A stretch of 42,829 nt of DNA from Flavobacterium psychrophilum (GCA_003243255.1 QFQM01000016.1:1-42829); one strand, 5' to 3'. Shown: positions 1 through 8,300, counted from the first letter of the stretch. The notes: a model not told the origin generated them from the sequence alone. Numbers and translations: made by a program.

Positions 1-2
1 AA

Positions 3-203
3 AAAGGATGGATCATTGGCAGCGACCGTGGAGGGCTTCCTGAAGCTGCACAGGCTGTTTATACAGGTGAAGAAAATGTAATGCAGGCCGGATTTGACAC
101 CTCAACCGTTGGCGGTTTCGGTGCAGGAGCGGCATCTGAATCATTTGATGAACCAATGACCGGAGCCACAGCTACAAATATTGCCAGTTTATTTATTGTC
201 TGA
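3..203 (+). CDS. C-terminal part of an unrecognised protein (5' end outside window)
   Basis: An open frame enters from the left edge and stops at TGA 201-203, giving the last 66 residues. The tail is rich in Gly, Ala, Thr and Glu (for example GGFGAGAASESFDEPMTGAT) and has no Cys, no membrane segment and no motif I recognise. A strong terminator follows 30 bases later, which supports this being a real gene end. No function is proposed. Confidence 0.6.
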   Translation, partial: KGWIIGSDRGGLPEAAQAVYTGEENVMQAGFDTSTVGGFGAGAASESFDEPMTGATATNIASLFIV

Positions 204-233
204 TAAGGTAAAAGACCGATTTTAAGCTTATTT

Positions 234-261
234 AAATCCCTTACGTTGGTGAGGGATTTTT
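234..261 (+). terminator. Rho-independent terminator after the first partial gene
   Basis: Arms 234-244 and 249-259 pair over 11 bases with one G-T wobble around the loop GTTG, and the right arm runs into a T tract ending at 261. It lies 30 bases after the stop of the left-edge gene. Confidence 0.85.
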
Positions 262-741
262 ACATTTATAATAACCTGTAAGTTTTAACACGTCGCATAC
301 CGACAATAACAATTATTATCATTCGTGCGCTAATTTGCAGCAGAGTAGCTGTAAAAAGAATTATGAAGATTCACAAAATTGCTACTGGGGATACACTTGT
401 TTAGGGTAAGTCATACAGTATTATTAGGAAATATCGAGTCGACTGTAAAGCACTAACTTCTCGATTGCTAAAATGATAAATTATCAGGAAAAGCTCTTCT
501 TTTTATAGTAAAAAATTGTATAAAGAACTATGAAGTCAGGGGTTAAACACGCAAGGAATTTTGCAAAATTTTACCTCCATGTTGCAAATTATCATATCAT
601 ATAAGAATGTTGCTGCCCGCACTAAGTCGAGAAAATTATGATCATTAAAAAGTTTCTATAAATTTTTACTAATTCTCAAGAAATCTAAATTTAAATCTTG
701 AATACGAAAATTTCTTAATTTGGCTAAATAATAATAAATTA
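262..741. other. Long non-coding gap, little recognisable
   Basis: This AT-rich stretch holds no convincing ORF. The only visible elements are a 14-base palindrome, AATTTTGCAAAATT, at 557-570 (13 bases recur at 3621-3633) and a weak -7-like box TTAATTTG shortly before the amine oxidase start at 742. Otherwise I see nothing in it. Confidence 0.5.
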
Positions 742-2055
742 ATGAAAGATACAGATATAATTGTTATAGGCGCAGGTGCTGCCGGGCTTATGGCTGCCCA
801 CACCTTAACAAAGGCAGGCAGAAAAGTACTCCTGCTTGAAGCCAGGGACCGTTTGGGTGGCCGTATACATACGATCAATGATCAGGGCTTTTCCAGGCCT
901 GTTGAACTGGGTGCGGAATTCGTACATGGTGATCTGCCCCTCACCCTCGCACTCCTGGACGAAGCAGGTATCGGCACAACTGACGTGAAGTTTGAAATGT
1001 GGCAGCATCACAACGATTCTTTTACGATGAGCGAAGAATTTGTTGATAACTGGGATATGTTCCTTGAACAGGCCAACCGGCTTGACCACGACATGACACT
1101 GCTGCAATTTTTGGAACAAAATTTTACTTCAGAACATTATGCCAAAATGCGCAGACAGATTGAAAGTTATGTGGCAGGATATGATACAGCTGACATAAAA
1201 GACATCAGTATCTTTTCACTACGTAACCAATGGAATCATGAAAACGAAGATGCTCAGCACCGGGTTAAGAACGGATATTGCGGTATGGTAACGTATTTAG
1301 CCAAAACGATCGAGGATTTGGGAAGCCATATCGTACTCAATAGCGTCGTGAAAGACATTATATGGAAAAAAAATTCAGTTACAGTTACTACTTCAGATAC
1401 TACTGCCTTCACGGCGCAAAAAGTGATTATAGCGCTTCCGTTAGGCGTACTTCATGCGGAGAAACATAATGCAGGTTACATACAATTTAAACCACACATG
1501 CATGAATACGATCAGGCATTAAAAAATATTGGCTTCGGATCGGTAATTAAGATATTGCTGGAGTTTGATGAGATCTTCTGGAAAAGTGAGAAAGTTAACA
1601 AGTTGGCGGGAACGGGCTTATCGGGCATGGGATTTCTGTTCAGCGATGAAGTAATCCCTACATTCTGGACACAGGCTCCGGCTCAAACCCCGCTTCTTAC
1701 CGGATGGCTGGGCGGACCGCCGGCTTATGCCAAAAAAGACAACCCGCCTGAAGCGATTTTAGCCCTTGCAATCAACTCACTATCCAGGATATTTAAAATC
1801 AGCGACAGCCTTCTTACGGAAAGGCTGACCGCATGGCGTGTTGCCGACTGGAGCAGCGATCCCTACACCCTGGGATCATATGCCTATGATAAAATACAAA
1901 GTGCAAAAGCGCGAAAAGTTTTACGACATGGTGTAAAAGATACCGTTTTTTTCACAGGCGAGTATATGTATGATGGACCCGCCATCGGAACGGTAGAAGC
2001 CGCCCTTAACAGTGGTAAGCATGTAGCGGAAATGATACTCAAATCAGATACGTGA
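742..2055 (+). CDS. Flavin amine oxidase (monoamine oxidase-like, FAD-dependent)
   Basis: A 437-residue flavoprotein of the amine oxidase family. The N-terminus is a Rossmann FAD site (VIGAGAAGLMAA, about residues 8-19). It is followed by an acidic ribose-binding position and the motif EARDRLGGRIHT (about residues 34-45), which is the family signature. The C-terminus has the second FAD-contacting segment, FFTGEYMYDGPAIGTVEAAL, typical of this fold. There is no signal peptide, so it is probably cytoplasmic. Members oxidise primary or polyamines to aldehyde, ammonia and peroxide; the substrate here cannot be read from sequence. It stands alone, with no close co-directional partner, and is preceded by an AT-rich leader without a Shine-Dalgarno sequence. 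Confidence 0.9.
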   Translation: MKDTDIIVIGAGAAGLMAAHTLTKAGRKVLLLEARDRLGGRIHTINDQGFSRPVELGAEFVHGDLPLTLALLDEAGIGTTDVKFEMWQHHNDSFTMSEEFVDNWDMFLEQANRLDHDMTLLQFLEQNFTSEHYAKMRRQIESYVAGYDTADIKDISIFSLRNQWNHENEDAQHRVKNGYCGMVTYLAKTIEDLGSHIVLNSVVKDIIWKKNSVTVTTSDTTAFTAQKVIIALPLGVLHAEKHNAGYIQFKPHMHEYDQALKNIGFGSVIKILLEFDEIFWKSEKVNKLAGTGLSGMGFLFSDEVIPTFWTQAPAQTPLLTGWLGGPPAYAKKDNPPEAILALAINSLSRIFKISDSLLTERLTAWRVADWSSDPYTLGSYAYDKIQSAKARKVLRHGVKDTVFFTGEYMYDGPAIGTVEAALNSGKHVAEMILKSDT

Positions 2056-2209
2056 TATAAACACCTGATTCAATGAGATTACAACACTACGCTTAATTGT
2101 TAACTTTTGGCATAGCCTTGTCATTGTAAAAACTATAACATTAGTTATGGGAACTTTTTTATACAAAAGTCGTAAATTACATAGCTATCCTTTACTAATA
2201 CTCATAACA

Positions 2210-2551
2210 ATGGACAACAAAACGATACTCATGAAAGCAAACGCGGCGGTCGCTGCCGGAGACAACGAAGGTTTCCTCCATTATTGCACTGAAGATACCA
2301 CATGGACATTCGTCGGCGAACAGACGCTTAACGGTAAAAGCTCGGTACGTAAATACATAAGCAAGGCTTATCTCGAGCCACCTAAATTCACTATTGAAAA
2401 TCTGATTGCTGAAGGAGATTTTGTAACCGCTGTTGGGAAAATTACCACTAAAGATGAAAATGGTGAAGAGGTAGAAAATGCCTATTGCGATATTTGGCGA
2501 TTCAGGGATGGAAAAATGGCGGAGTTAAAAGCATTTGTCATTGCTTTGTAA
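2210..2551 (+). CDS. SnoaL-like / NTF2-fold small protein
   Basis: This 113-residue protein has the pattern of an NTF2-like (SnoaL) cone: an N-terminal helix (KANAAVAAGDNEGFLHY), the strand CTEDTTWTFVGEQTLNG, then strands ending in YCDIWRFRDGKMAELKAFV. An in-frame ATG at 2147 would add 21 residues of non-conserved, basic sequence. I prefer 2210 because homologues begin just before the first helix and because the upstream stretch looks like leader DNA. Such proteins are small-molecule enzymes or binding proteins; the specific role is unknown. It is monocistronic. Confidence 0.75.
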   Translation: MDNKTILMKANAAVAAGDNEGFLHYCTEDTTWTFVGEQTLNGKSSVRKYISKAYLEPPKFTIENLIAEGDFVTAVGKITTKDENGEEVENAYCDIWRFRDGKMAELKAFVIAL

Positions 2552-2730
2552 AATATAATAGGGACAAGTCATCTTCGTTTTCCTTTCACCTGAATACAAG
2601 CACCAAAAATGTTGTAGTTTAAACATGCAATTTTATAAAAAGTATGACCTGTATTCCCGGAGCTTTTTTCGTATTATAATTATGCTGCTATTAACCCTAA
2701 ATTTCGAAAACGTCTTATACCTTTATATCT

Positions 2731-2800
2731 GAAACAATTCGTGGAGTAGGAGATTATTATCTGATTCACCAGCTCTTCCCTCAAGGGAAGAGCTTTTTGT
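2731..2800 (+). ncRNA. Candidate small RNA ending in a strong terminator
   Basis: A -7-like box TACCTTTA (2718-2725) precedes about 70 bases with no ORF, ending in a perfect 10-base-pair hairpin and T tract. It lies 180 bases after the SnoaL gene, with a promoter-like box in between, so the hairpin more likely ends its own short transcript than the upstream gene's. No Rfam family was recognised. An extended 3' UTR is the alternative. Confidence 0.35.
2771..2800 (+). terminator. Rho-independent terminator
   Basis: Arms AGCTCTTCCC (2771-2780) and GGGAAGAGCT (2785-2794) pair perfectly around TCAA and are followed by TTTTTGTTT. Confidence 0.9.
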
Positions 2801-2977
2801 TTCATTTAAAATACTACTACAGCCAACCTTAATTTTTATAAGCGAGCAACCCCATCAATCGGGCTAAAAGAGATCAGGCCGGGGAATTTCAAAGATACCA
2901 TAGGCATAACGATATAACAAAAAGCTGGTAACAATAAGTGAAGCTCGGGTAGCTTCTGCATCATAGCAGAACGGCTG

Positions 2978-3211
2978 CTACTGATCAAAGTCTATATCTA
3001 ATAGTCTTGACACGTCGATATGTAAGCCTTTGGCAAGTTCCAGTAAAGTAGTAAATGCAAAATTCTTGCTTCCTTCTTCGATTGAAGCTATATCGGTCTT
3101 AGATAATGATGTTTCTCTTGCCAGGTCGCCGTACTCCAAACCTTTTTCCAAGCGTATGGCCTTGACGTGTGCTCCGAATAACACCAATCTCTTGTCTTTA
3201 AACTGCAGCAT
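2978..3211 (-). CDS. XRE-family helix-turn-helix regulator
   Basis: This 77-residue protein is almost entirely a Cro/CI-type HTH_3 domain. Helix 1 is around GAHVKAIRLEKGL, and the HTH proper is LARETSLSKTDIASIEEGSKN, followed by the family's FTTLLELAKGLHID segment. It has no effector domain. The gene stands alone on the minus strand in the gene-poor region with the candidate small RNAs, so it has no obvious operon partner. It probably represses or activates a few promoters, possibly including its own. The antisense ORF over the same DNA is a shadow. Confidence 0.85.
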   Translation of the reverse strand: MLQFKDKRLVLFGAHVKAIRLEKGLEYGDLARETSLSKTDIASIEEGSKNFAFTTLLELAKGLHIDVSRLLDIDFDQ

Positions 3212-3340
3212 CTTTAAATTTTACGATTAACTTTCAAATGTAACTAATATACCTTTGTAGTAACCGTTCTGTGTCTAATACAGATTTAGAATAAATAAAA
3301 TGTCCGTAAAATGCTGAATGACCGTGGTCGTGCTGTAGTC

Positions 3341-3450
3341 CAAAAATAAACCCCGTATTACAACGGGGTTTACGTACTAAATTTTTGAAACTCACTCAAA
3401 CTTGGCACAGAGACCTTACCCAATGTGCCATGAAAATTTAATTATCTCAT
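3341..3450 (-). ncRNA. Candidate leftward small RNA with internal hairpin
   Basis: A -7 box that matches TAnnTTTG exactly (TAAATTTG on the minus strand, 3457-3464) is followed by about 110 bases without an ORF. They contain a 7-base-pair stem (arms 3403-3409 and 3424-3430, TGGCACA / TGTGCCA) and then the terminator at 3348-3371. Promoter-like box, internal stem and terminator in the right order suggest a discrete RNA. No good -33 TTG was found, and the family is unknown. Confidence 0.4.
3348..3371 (-). terminator. Hairpin terminator read on the minus strand
   Basis: Arms 3348-3356 and 3363-3371 (AAACCCCGT / ACGGGGTTT) pair perfectly. On the minus strand the hairpin is followed by TATTTTTGG, so it best ends a leftward transcript. 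No leftward gene lies close upstream of it, which motivates the small RNA call at 3341-3450. Confidence 0.65.
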
Positions 3451-3686
3451 ACAATTCAAATTTACGACCAAATAAAATAATTTCGTTGTAAGATTTTACA
3501 TTTGTTTTTATAAAATAATTCAAAAGCATATCATTTTGCGAGAGTAATTTGGAAGCTGAGAGCAGCATTATATCCATGGAGAAAAAAACGAGTAGGGCGC
3601 TAATGCCAGCGGTATTGTAAAATTTTGCAAAATAGCCGTTTAATGCTATAGCAAATGAAACGCACCGGATCGCTAACTTTACAATT

Positions 3687-3756
3687 GTGTTACAAAGAGA
3701 ATATGTCTATTCTCATAAGGATTATATTGGTAGCCCCGTTAGCGGGGCTTTTTCTT
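3687..3756 (+). ncRNA. Candidate small RNA (two hairpins)
   Basis: A TAACTTTA box (3674-3681) is followed by a 6-base-pair hairpin (GAGAAT 3697-3702 with ATTCTC 3709-3714) and then a GC-rich terminator at 3732-3757. There is no start codon with a useful reading frame. The layout matches the units on either side (hairpin, short linker, terminator). Confidence 0.4.
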
Positions 3757-3757
3757 T
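3732..3757 (+). terminator. Rho-independent terminator
   Basis: AGCCCCG (3732-3738) pairs with CGGGGCT (3743-3749) around TTAG and is followed by TTTTCTTTC. Confidence 0.85.
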
Positions 3758-3856
3758 CAGAAAAGCTACCTTTGCTCCTTTTGTACAATACAGTAATATG
3801 CAACAAAGCGTTAAAATAATTGTTTAATCTCCGTTTTATATGGAAATTGCATTACT

Positions 3857-3924
3857 CTAAAGATGTGGGGGCTTCTTTAGCAAATATAAATGTCCGTTAT
3901 TCGCCGGAATAACGGACAATTTTT
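3857..3924 (+). ncRNA. Candidate small RNA, third rightward unit
   Basis: A 7-base-pair hairpin (CTAAAGA 3857-3863 with TCTTTAG 3874-3880, G-rich loop TGTGGGGGCT) precedes the 12-base-pair terminator at 3891-3924. The transcription start is not evident, so the 5' end is a guess. The G-rich loop is the kind of accessible seed seen in regulatory RNAs, but that is inference only. Confidence 0.35.
3891..3924 (+). terminator. Rho-independent terminator with 12-base-pair stem
   Basis: TGTCCGTTATTC (3891-3902) pairs perfectly with 3907-3918 around GCCG and is followed by ATTTTT. The remaining DNA to 4108 shows no ORF. Confidence 0.9.
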
Positions 3925-4108
3925 GTTTAAGCACCACCCGTTACTGCAATTTTTCATGCCATGGAGAGGGTAAATTGGTGAGAAGACATCAGGCACGTGA
4001 AAATTTGGTTAATTGATTAGTATACATAGGCCAAAATACCTAAATTAGCGCAATGCATGAACCTTGCTTCACGACAATGGCTCATTAACCTTACTTTAAT
4101 ATATCTAT

Positions 4109-4516
4109 ATGAATCTTAGTGGCCCGATTATTATCATTGAGGATGACCCGGACGAGGCGATGCTGCTAAAAGAGTTGATTGAATTCAGGACAGCTTCGCA
4201 TAGGGTCATTGTCGTGCCTCAAAGCGCTCTTGCGATCAAATTCCTCGCGGAATGTGAAAAACCTTTCATGATATTAAGCGGCATAAACCTGCGCGGGCTG
4301 AATGGTTTTCAACTGAGGGATATTATTCTATCAGACCCTTTGCTGGCCCGTAAATGCACACCCTATATATTTTATGCTGCCCACAGCAGCGAAGATATGC
4401 TGGAAAGGGTATCGGAACTTCAGGCCGGAGGCTATTTCCATGACATAAACGATTACAACCAGTTAGGGGATCGGCTTTCCTCGATAATCAGCTATTGGGA
4501 ACAATGTGCTGTTTAA
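4109..4516 (+). CDS. Atypical (pseudo-)receiver protein lacking the phospho-acceptor Asp
   Basis: This 135-residue protein folds like a CheY-type receiver: strand 1 and acidic pocket IIIIEDDPDEA (residues 7-17, E11-D12-D13 present) and the strand 3 region PFMILSGINLRGLNGFQLR. In strand 3 the phospho-acceptor Asp is replaced by Gly58 (compare IIFLDLNMP in the next gene). The switch Thr/Ser becomes Tyr89 and the conserved Lys becomes Ile113. It therefore cannot be phosphorylated in the usual way and may act as a docking or inhibitory receiver for the kinase two genes downstream. It is first in a three-gene operon, 46 bases before the next start. No DNA-binding or output domain follows. Confidence 0.8.
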   Translation: MNLSGPIIIIEDDPDEAMLLKELIEFRTASHRVIVVPQSALAIKFLAECEKPFMILSGINLRGLNGFQLRDIILSDPLLARKCTPYIFYAAHSSEDMLERVSELQAGGYFHDINDYNQLGDRLSSIISYWEQCAV

Positions 4517-4562
4517 GGGACACTATAATTAATACACTACTATTTTACTACAATTTAAAAGA

Positions 4563-5009
4563 ATGAAGAGAATTTACAGCCATGTGCTGCTTGCCGATGA
4601 CGATTATGACGATTGTGATTTTTTTGAAGAAGCATTTACTGCCGCATTCCCCGATATCAAACTATCAATATCCAACAATGGGGGAAAACTTATGGAACAT
4701 CTTAACAGGCCGCCGGAGCCGCTGGCGGATATTATATTTCTGGATCTGAACATGCCGGTGAAAAATGGTGTAGAGTGCCTTGCTGAGATACGCTCTGACA
4801 GCGCCTTGCAGGACAATGTTGTGGTTATCTTCACGACAAGCAGCAACCCTGAAGATATAGAAAAGTTATATCGTCTGGGGGCTAATTATTTTATAACTAA
4901 GCCTGTTGATTTTAATGATTTGCCGGTGCTGATTGAGAAGGCTATGTCCAGAGTGGCACAAAGCGGTACCACCCCACCCAGTTTTGAAGACTTTTACATC
5001 CGCTGCTAA
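4563..5009 (+). CDS. Single-domain response regulator (CheY/Rcp1-like)
   Basis: This 148-residue receiver carries all the phosphorylation residues: acidic pocket D12-D13-D14, acceptor D61 in IIFLDLNMPVKNG, switch T91 in VVIFTTSSNPED, and K113 in FITKPVDFND. It has no output domain, so it works by protein contact or as a phosphate shuttle. Insertions between strand and helix, and the D-L-N-M-P signature, place it with the Rcp1-like receivers often paired with PAS or phytochrome-type kinases. It sits between the pseudo-receiver and the PAS kinase (17-base gap to the latter), which is its likely cognate partner. Confidence 0.92.
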   Translation: MKRIYSHVLLADDDYDDCDFFEEAFTAAFPDIKLSISNNGGKLMEHLNRPPEPLADIIFLDLNMPVKNGVECLAEIRSDSALQDNVVVIFTTSSNPEDIEKLYRLGANYFITKPVDFNDLPVLIEKAMSRVAQSGTTPPSFEDFYIRC

Positions 5010-5026
5010 GACAGACAAACAAACCC

Positions 5027-6505
5027 ATGGATAATCAAGCCGCAGTACCGGACCACATACTTAAAAACGTTTTGGATACCGCTCCCTTCCCTATGGGATT
5101 GTATACCGGCTACCAGATGAAGATCGTTATGGCCAACCGGTCAATGATCCAAACATGGGGAAAAGGAAACGATGTTATAGGAAAAAATTACACCAATATC
5201 CTTCCCGAGCTGGAAAACCAGAAAATATTCGACCAGCTTCGCAGGGTTTTGGCTACGGGAGAACCTTTTGAAGCCCGCAATGCAAGGATGGATATTGTTG
5301 TTGATGGAATCCTTATGCATCGCTACTTCAATTATAACTTTACCCCGATATACGATCAGGCGGGCAAGATTTACGGCGTGATGAATACAGCTGCCGAGGT
5401 TACAGAACTCAACATATCACGCCAGCAGAACATAGCCGCGCAACAGCAATTGCACCATGCCATTGATGCGGCGGAGATAGGAACTTTTGAAAAGGATCTT
5501 GACAACCGCACCATTACCGGATCACAAAGGTTTTACGAAATTTGGGGTATTGACCCAGGCGCCAGCACCGAGCAGGAAATGGTAGCCAGGCTGCATCCTG
5601 ATGACATAGCTGTCCGTGATCTGGCCTATGAGCGTTTTCATGCTACGGGACACCTGGATTACGATGTCAACATTCAGGTGAAGGGCCGGCAAAAATTCGT
5701 ACGTATTAAAGGTTCATTATCACTTAGGGACAACGGACGCTATATTATAGGGGTCGTCCAGGACATAACCGAGCAAAAACTTTTCGCGCTGCGCTTAAAG
5801 GACATGGTTGAACAGCAAACCATGCAGCTAAAGAGATCCAATGAAGATCTCAGTCAACTAGGGCACGTCATGAGCCACGACCTAAAAGAGCCGGTACGTA
5901 AAATAGCAGTTTTCAGCAATATCCTCAGAGAGGCGATAAACGCAGGTGAAAAGACAAAAACTAATAGGTATATCGATAAGATAAGTAATTCAGCAGCAAG
6001 GGTTACCACAATGATCGATGACATACTTCTTTATTCAAGCATGGAAGGAAATGTGGATCTTTTCGATCAGGTAGACCTTAACGCTATAATACTCAGGGTT
6101 CAGGAAAATTTTGAGCTTACAATACAGGAGAAGGGAGCCACTTTTGTCTTGGAAGAACTGCCCCCCTATAAAGGGTCAGCATCCCTCTTACAACAGCTAT
6201 TCCATAATCTTATCGGCAATTCACTTAAATTTACAAGCCCGGGTGTCCCGCCAGTCATTACAATTACTGGCAGGACATCCGGCAACATGTTGTATATCGA
6301 AATCAGTGATAACGGGATTGGTATCGAAGACAAATACCTTGACAAGGTGTTTGGTACTTTCCAGAGGCTTCACGCCAAGGATAAATTTGAAGGTACCGGA
6401 CTTGGCTTGGCGCTTTGCAGGAAAATAGTGGAACGCCATAAAGGAACCATACGGGCCATATCCAATGGCACAGGGGCAAAGTTTTTAATAGAGCTCGCCT
6501 TGTGA
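5027..6505 (+). CDS. PAS-domain sensor histidine kinase
   Basis: This 492-residue cytoplasmic kinase has no transmembrane segment. It carries two PAS domains (about residues 10-130 and 140-252), a coiled linker, a HisKA dimerisation domain with the phospho-acceptor His284 in VMSHDLKEPVRK, and a HATPase_c domain. The ATPase shows an N box (LFHNLIGNSLKF), a G1 box (DNGIGIEDKY) and a G2 box (GTGLGLAL). The H box with SHDLKEP is typical of the soluble Bacteroidota PAS kinases that signal to Rcp1-like receivers. It is third in the operon with receivers at 4109 and 4563. The sensed signal cannot be read from sequence. Confidence 0.92.
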   Translation: MDNQAAVPDHILKNVLDTAPFPMGLYTGYQMKIVMANRSMIQTWGKGNDVIGKNYTNILPELENQKIFDQLRRVLATGEPFEARNARMDIVVDGILMHRYFNYNFTPIYDQAGKIYGVMNTAAEVTELNISRQQNIAAQQQLHHAIDAAEIGTFEKDLDNRTITGSQRFYEIWGIDPGASTEQEMVARLHPDDIAVRDLAYERFHATGHLDYDVNIQVKGRQKFVRIKGSLSLRDNGRYIIGVVQDITEQKLFALRLKDMVEQQTMQLKRSNEDLSQLGHVMSHDLKEPVRKIAVFSNILREAINAGEKTKTNRYIDKISNSAARVTTMIDDILLYSSMEGNVDLFDQVDLNAIILRVQENFELTIQEKGATFVLEELPPYKGSASLLQQLFHNLIGNSLKFTSPGVPPVITITGRTSGNMLYIEISDNGIGIEDKYLDKVFGTFQRLHAKDKFEGTGLGLALCRKIVERHKGTIRAISNGTGAKFLIELAL

Positions 6506-6576
6506 TTTCAATAATTGGCTCGGGGTCTTCCAAACGAAATCAGCCACGTGAGCTATTGTAAACCCAATGAGTTTGC

Positions 6577-7257
6577 TTAAGCGCGACAATTATCCAGCGG
6601 CTTAACCCATTCTTCCTTACCGCAGCGCCTGCATTCCTGAGGCTGGGATAATTCTGAGCATTCTCCGCAATAGGTACAGGCATAAAGGCCTTTTTGGCCA
6701 ATCGCCGTCGACCTTTTGTTGTAGAGTTTAGGTAGTACCGGTAAGCCCGGCCGTACCCTCTCATTTTCATAGAAATAAATGCTAAGCTTTCCGTTGGTCT
6801 CTAAAATTGCCGTATGGATTTGGCCAACATGCGAGATACCCATATTGCGCATCTCAGCAAAGAATTCATCCCTGGCAAAATTGTGCTCATTCCTTCCGCT
6901 AAGCACAAACCTGCCATCTTCAATCACGTAGACAGGATCACCTTCCACGAGCCGTTCGAAGCCTTCGTATCTCCCTGCCAGATAGGTAATACCCCGGTAT
7001 AAAGCGATTATCACTGTAAAAACCAGAAGTGAGGGAACAATAGCAAAATCCTGGCTGATCATCGGATCGCCGGCCGCAGAGCCTAACGCAATTATGATAG
7101 CTACCTCGAAAATGGAAAGTTGCCTCACACCCTTCTTACCACTTAACCTAAGAAAAGTTAAGATCAGTAAAAACATGATCAGTGTCCTTATTGCAATTTC
7201 AACAGAAAGTTGTAAGTCCAGCTCATTGATAAACATGGTATCCCATTCAAAGTTCAT
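6577..7257 (-). CDS. DUF421 (YetF-type) membrane protein with C-terminal zinc ribbon
   Basis: This 226-residue protein has three N-terminal membrane helices (about residues 18-38, 46-64 and 70-92). A cytoplasmic DUF421 domain follows, containing RYEGFERLVEGDPVYVIEDG and a DEFFAEMRNMGI segment as in YetF/YcaP proteins. After the usual domain it carries a tail with C194-x2-C197 and C209-x2-C212, which looks like a small zinc ribbon. DUF421 proteins are linked to spore germination and envelope stress, but their biochemistry is unknown. The gene converges on the kinase gene at 5027 with about 70 bases between and no clear terminator. Confidence 0.85.
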   Translation of the reverse strand: MNFEWDTMFINELDLQLSVEIAIRTLIMFLLILTFLRLSGKKGVRQLSIFEVAIIIALGSAAGDPMISQDFAIVPSLLVFTVIIALYRGITYLAGRYEGFERLVEGDPVYVIEDGRFVLSGRNEHNFARDEFFAEMRNMGISHVGQIHTAILETNGKLSIYFYENERVRPGLPVLPKLYNKRSTAIGQKGLYACTYCGECSELSQPQECRRCGKEEWVKPLDNCRA

Positions 7258-7329
7258 AATCAGTACTTGATTTAATTAATTTTAACTCTTGTCTTATTTT
7301 ATCTTTTTCCATACCAGACCCATCGATGC

Positions 7330-8082
7330 TTATATCCTGAAGGAAAATCCTATGCTCTCAAAAGTACTGTGCCGGTGGTCATGGCGTGTGGTGATTTCAT
7401 AGCCGCCAGAAACATCCAATTGGATATCTTTCGTAATCAGAAACATCAAACCACCGTCAACCCAATGCTCGCTATGCCTGCCAACCTTAAGGAAACCATA
7501 GGACTCAACAAAAGCTTTAAGCATGTTTGCCAACCGTACAGAAGGTGAAAAAGTATAGTCATACAGCGCCCTGGTATGCTCACCATCCCATTCAATGGAA
7601 GTATTATAGCCCAAATCTATTTCTTGGCTAATGGTATTGCGGAAAAGAAATCGCAACTCAGGACCCGGATAGTCCGTTTTCATGGACTTGGCAGACAAAT
7701 CGGGAAGTAGGACCTGTCCGATAACGGAAGCCTGTGGCAATATACCCTGTTCATCCCATAACTTATACTTAACTCCTACGACTACCGGCTCAAGCCCGCC
7801 CTGTGATTCCCGGGGCTGTTTTTCATAGCAGATAGTGGTTATTACCCGCAGCTCTAATTTGCTGCTCACACCATACTTCCACAGGGTAGAAGGAAGCTCA
7901 AAACGCCGGATGTCTTCAGAGACTTCATAACTGTGTGTCAGGCCGTTTTCAAACTGAAAGCGGTTTAAAGGGACTGTCAAGGGTGTCTCTGTCTGGTCCG
8001 GCCTGTCCGTATCGATCTCATCCTGCTGCGCACTAATAATGTTTAATGACAGTAGGAGAAGCAAGGTAATTTTTTTTTTCAT
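7330..8082 (-). CDS. Outer-membrane transporter-like protein (MetA phenol-degradation family)
   Basis: This 250-residue protein begins with a signal peptide (MKKKITLLLLLSLNIISA, cleavage near residue 18). The mature part opens with the segment DTDRPDQTETPLTVP, characteristic of the Phenol_MetA_deg family in Bacteroidota. The rest consists of alternating amphipathic strands ending in an aromatic/basic terminus (GFSFRI), consistent with an outer-membrane beta barrel. The family name is historical, and a transport role is inferred rather than shown. It is co-directional with the DUF421 gene (about 70-base gap) and may share its transcript. Confidence 0.75.
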   Translation of the reverse strand: MKKKITLLLLLSLNIISAQQDEIDTDRPDQTETPLTVPLNRFQFENGLTHSYEVSEDIRRFELPSTLWKYGVSSKLELRVITTICYEKQPRESQGGLEPVVVGVKYKLWDEQGILPQASVIGQVLLPDLSAKSMKTDYPGPELRFLFRNTISQEIDLGYNTSIEWDGEHTRALYDYTFSPSVRLANMLKAFVESYGFLKVGRHSEHWVDGGLMFLITKDIQLDVSGGYEITTRHDHRHSTFESIGFSFRI

Positions 8083-8300
8083 ACAGGTGTTTTATCTAAA
8101 GTTAACCATTGCTTGCTATTATACTTTTAAACTTTTCATAATTCTTTTTGTAAACGGATTGCCAAATAACTGTAACAAGACTGCAGAACCGAAAGTTTAA
8201 TAGTGTTAAAGCAAGATACGGCGGATTTAACTGGGCGTTAACCGACAATTAACAGGCTTCGGTGTTTACTTTGCACGCAATAACTTGAAATAATACTGAT

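Noticed and set aside
2147..2209. The longer start of the SnoaL-like gene
   Set aside because: The extra 21 residues are not NTF2-like and cover leader DNA; the ATG at 2210 fits the family start.
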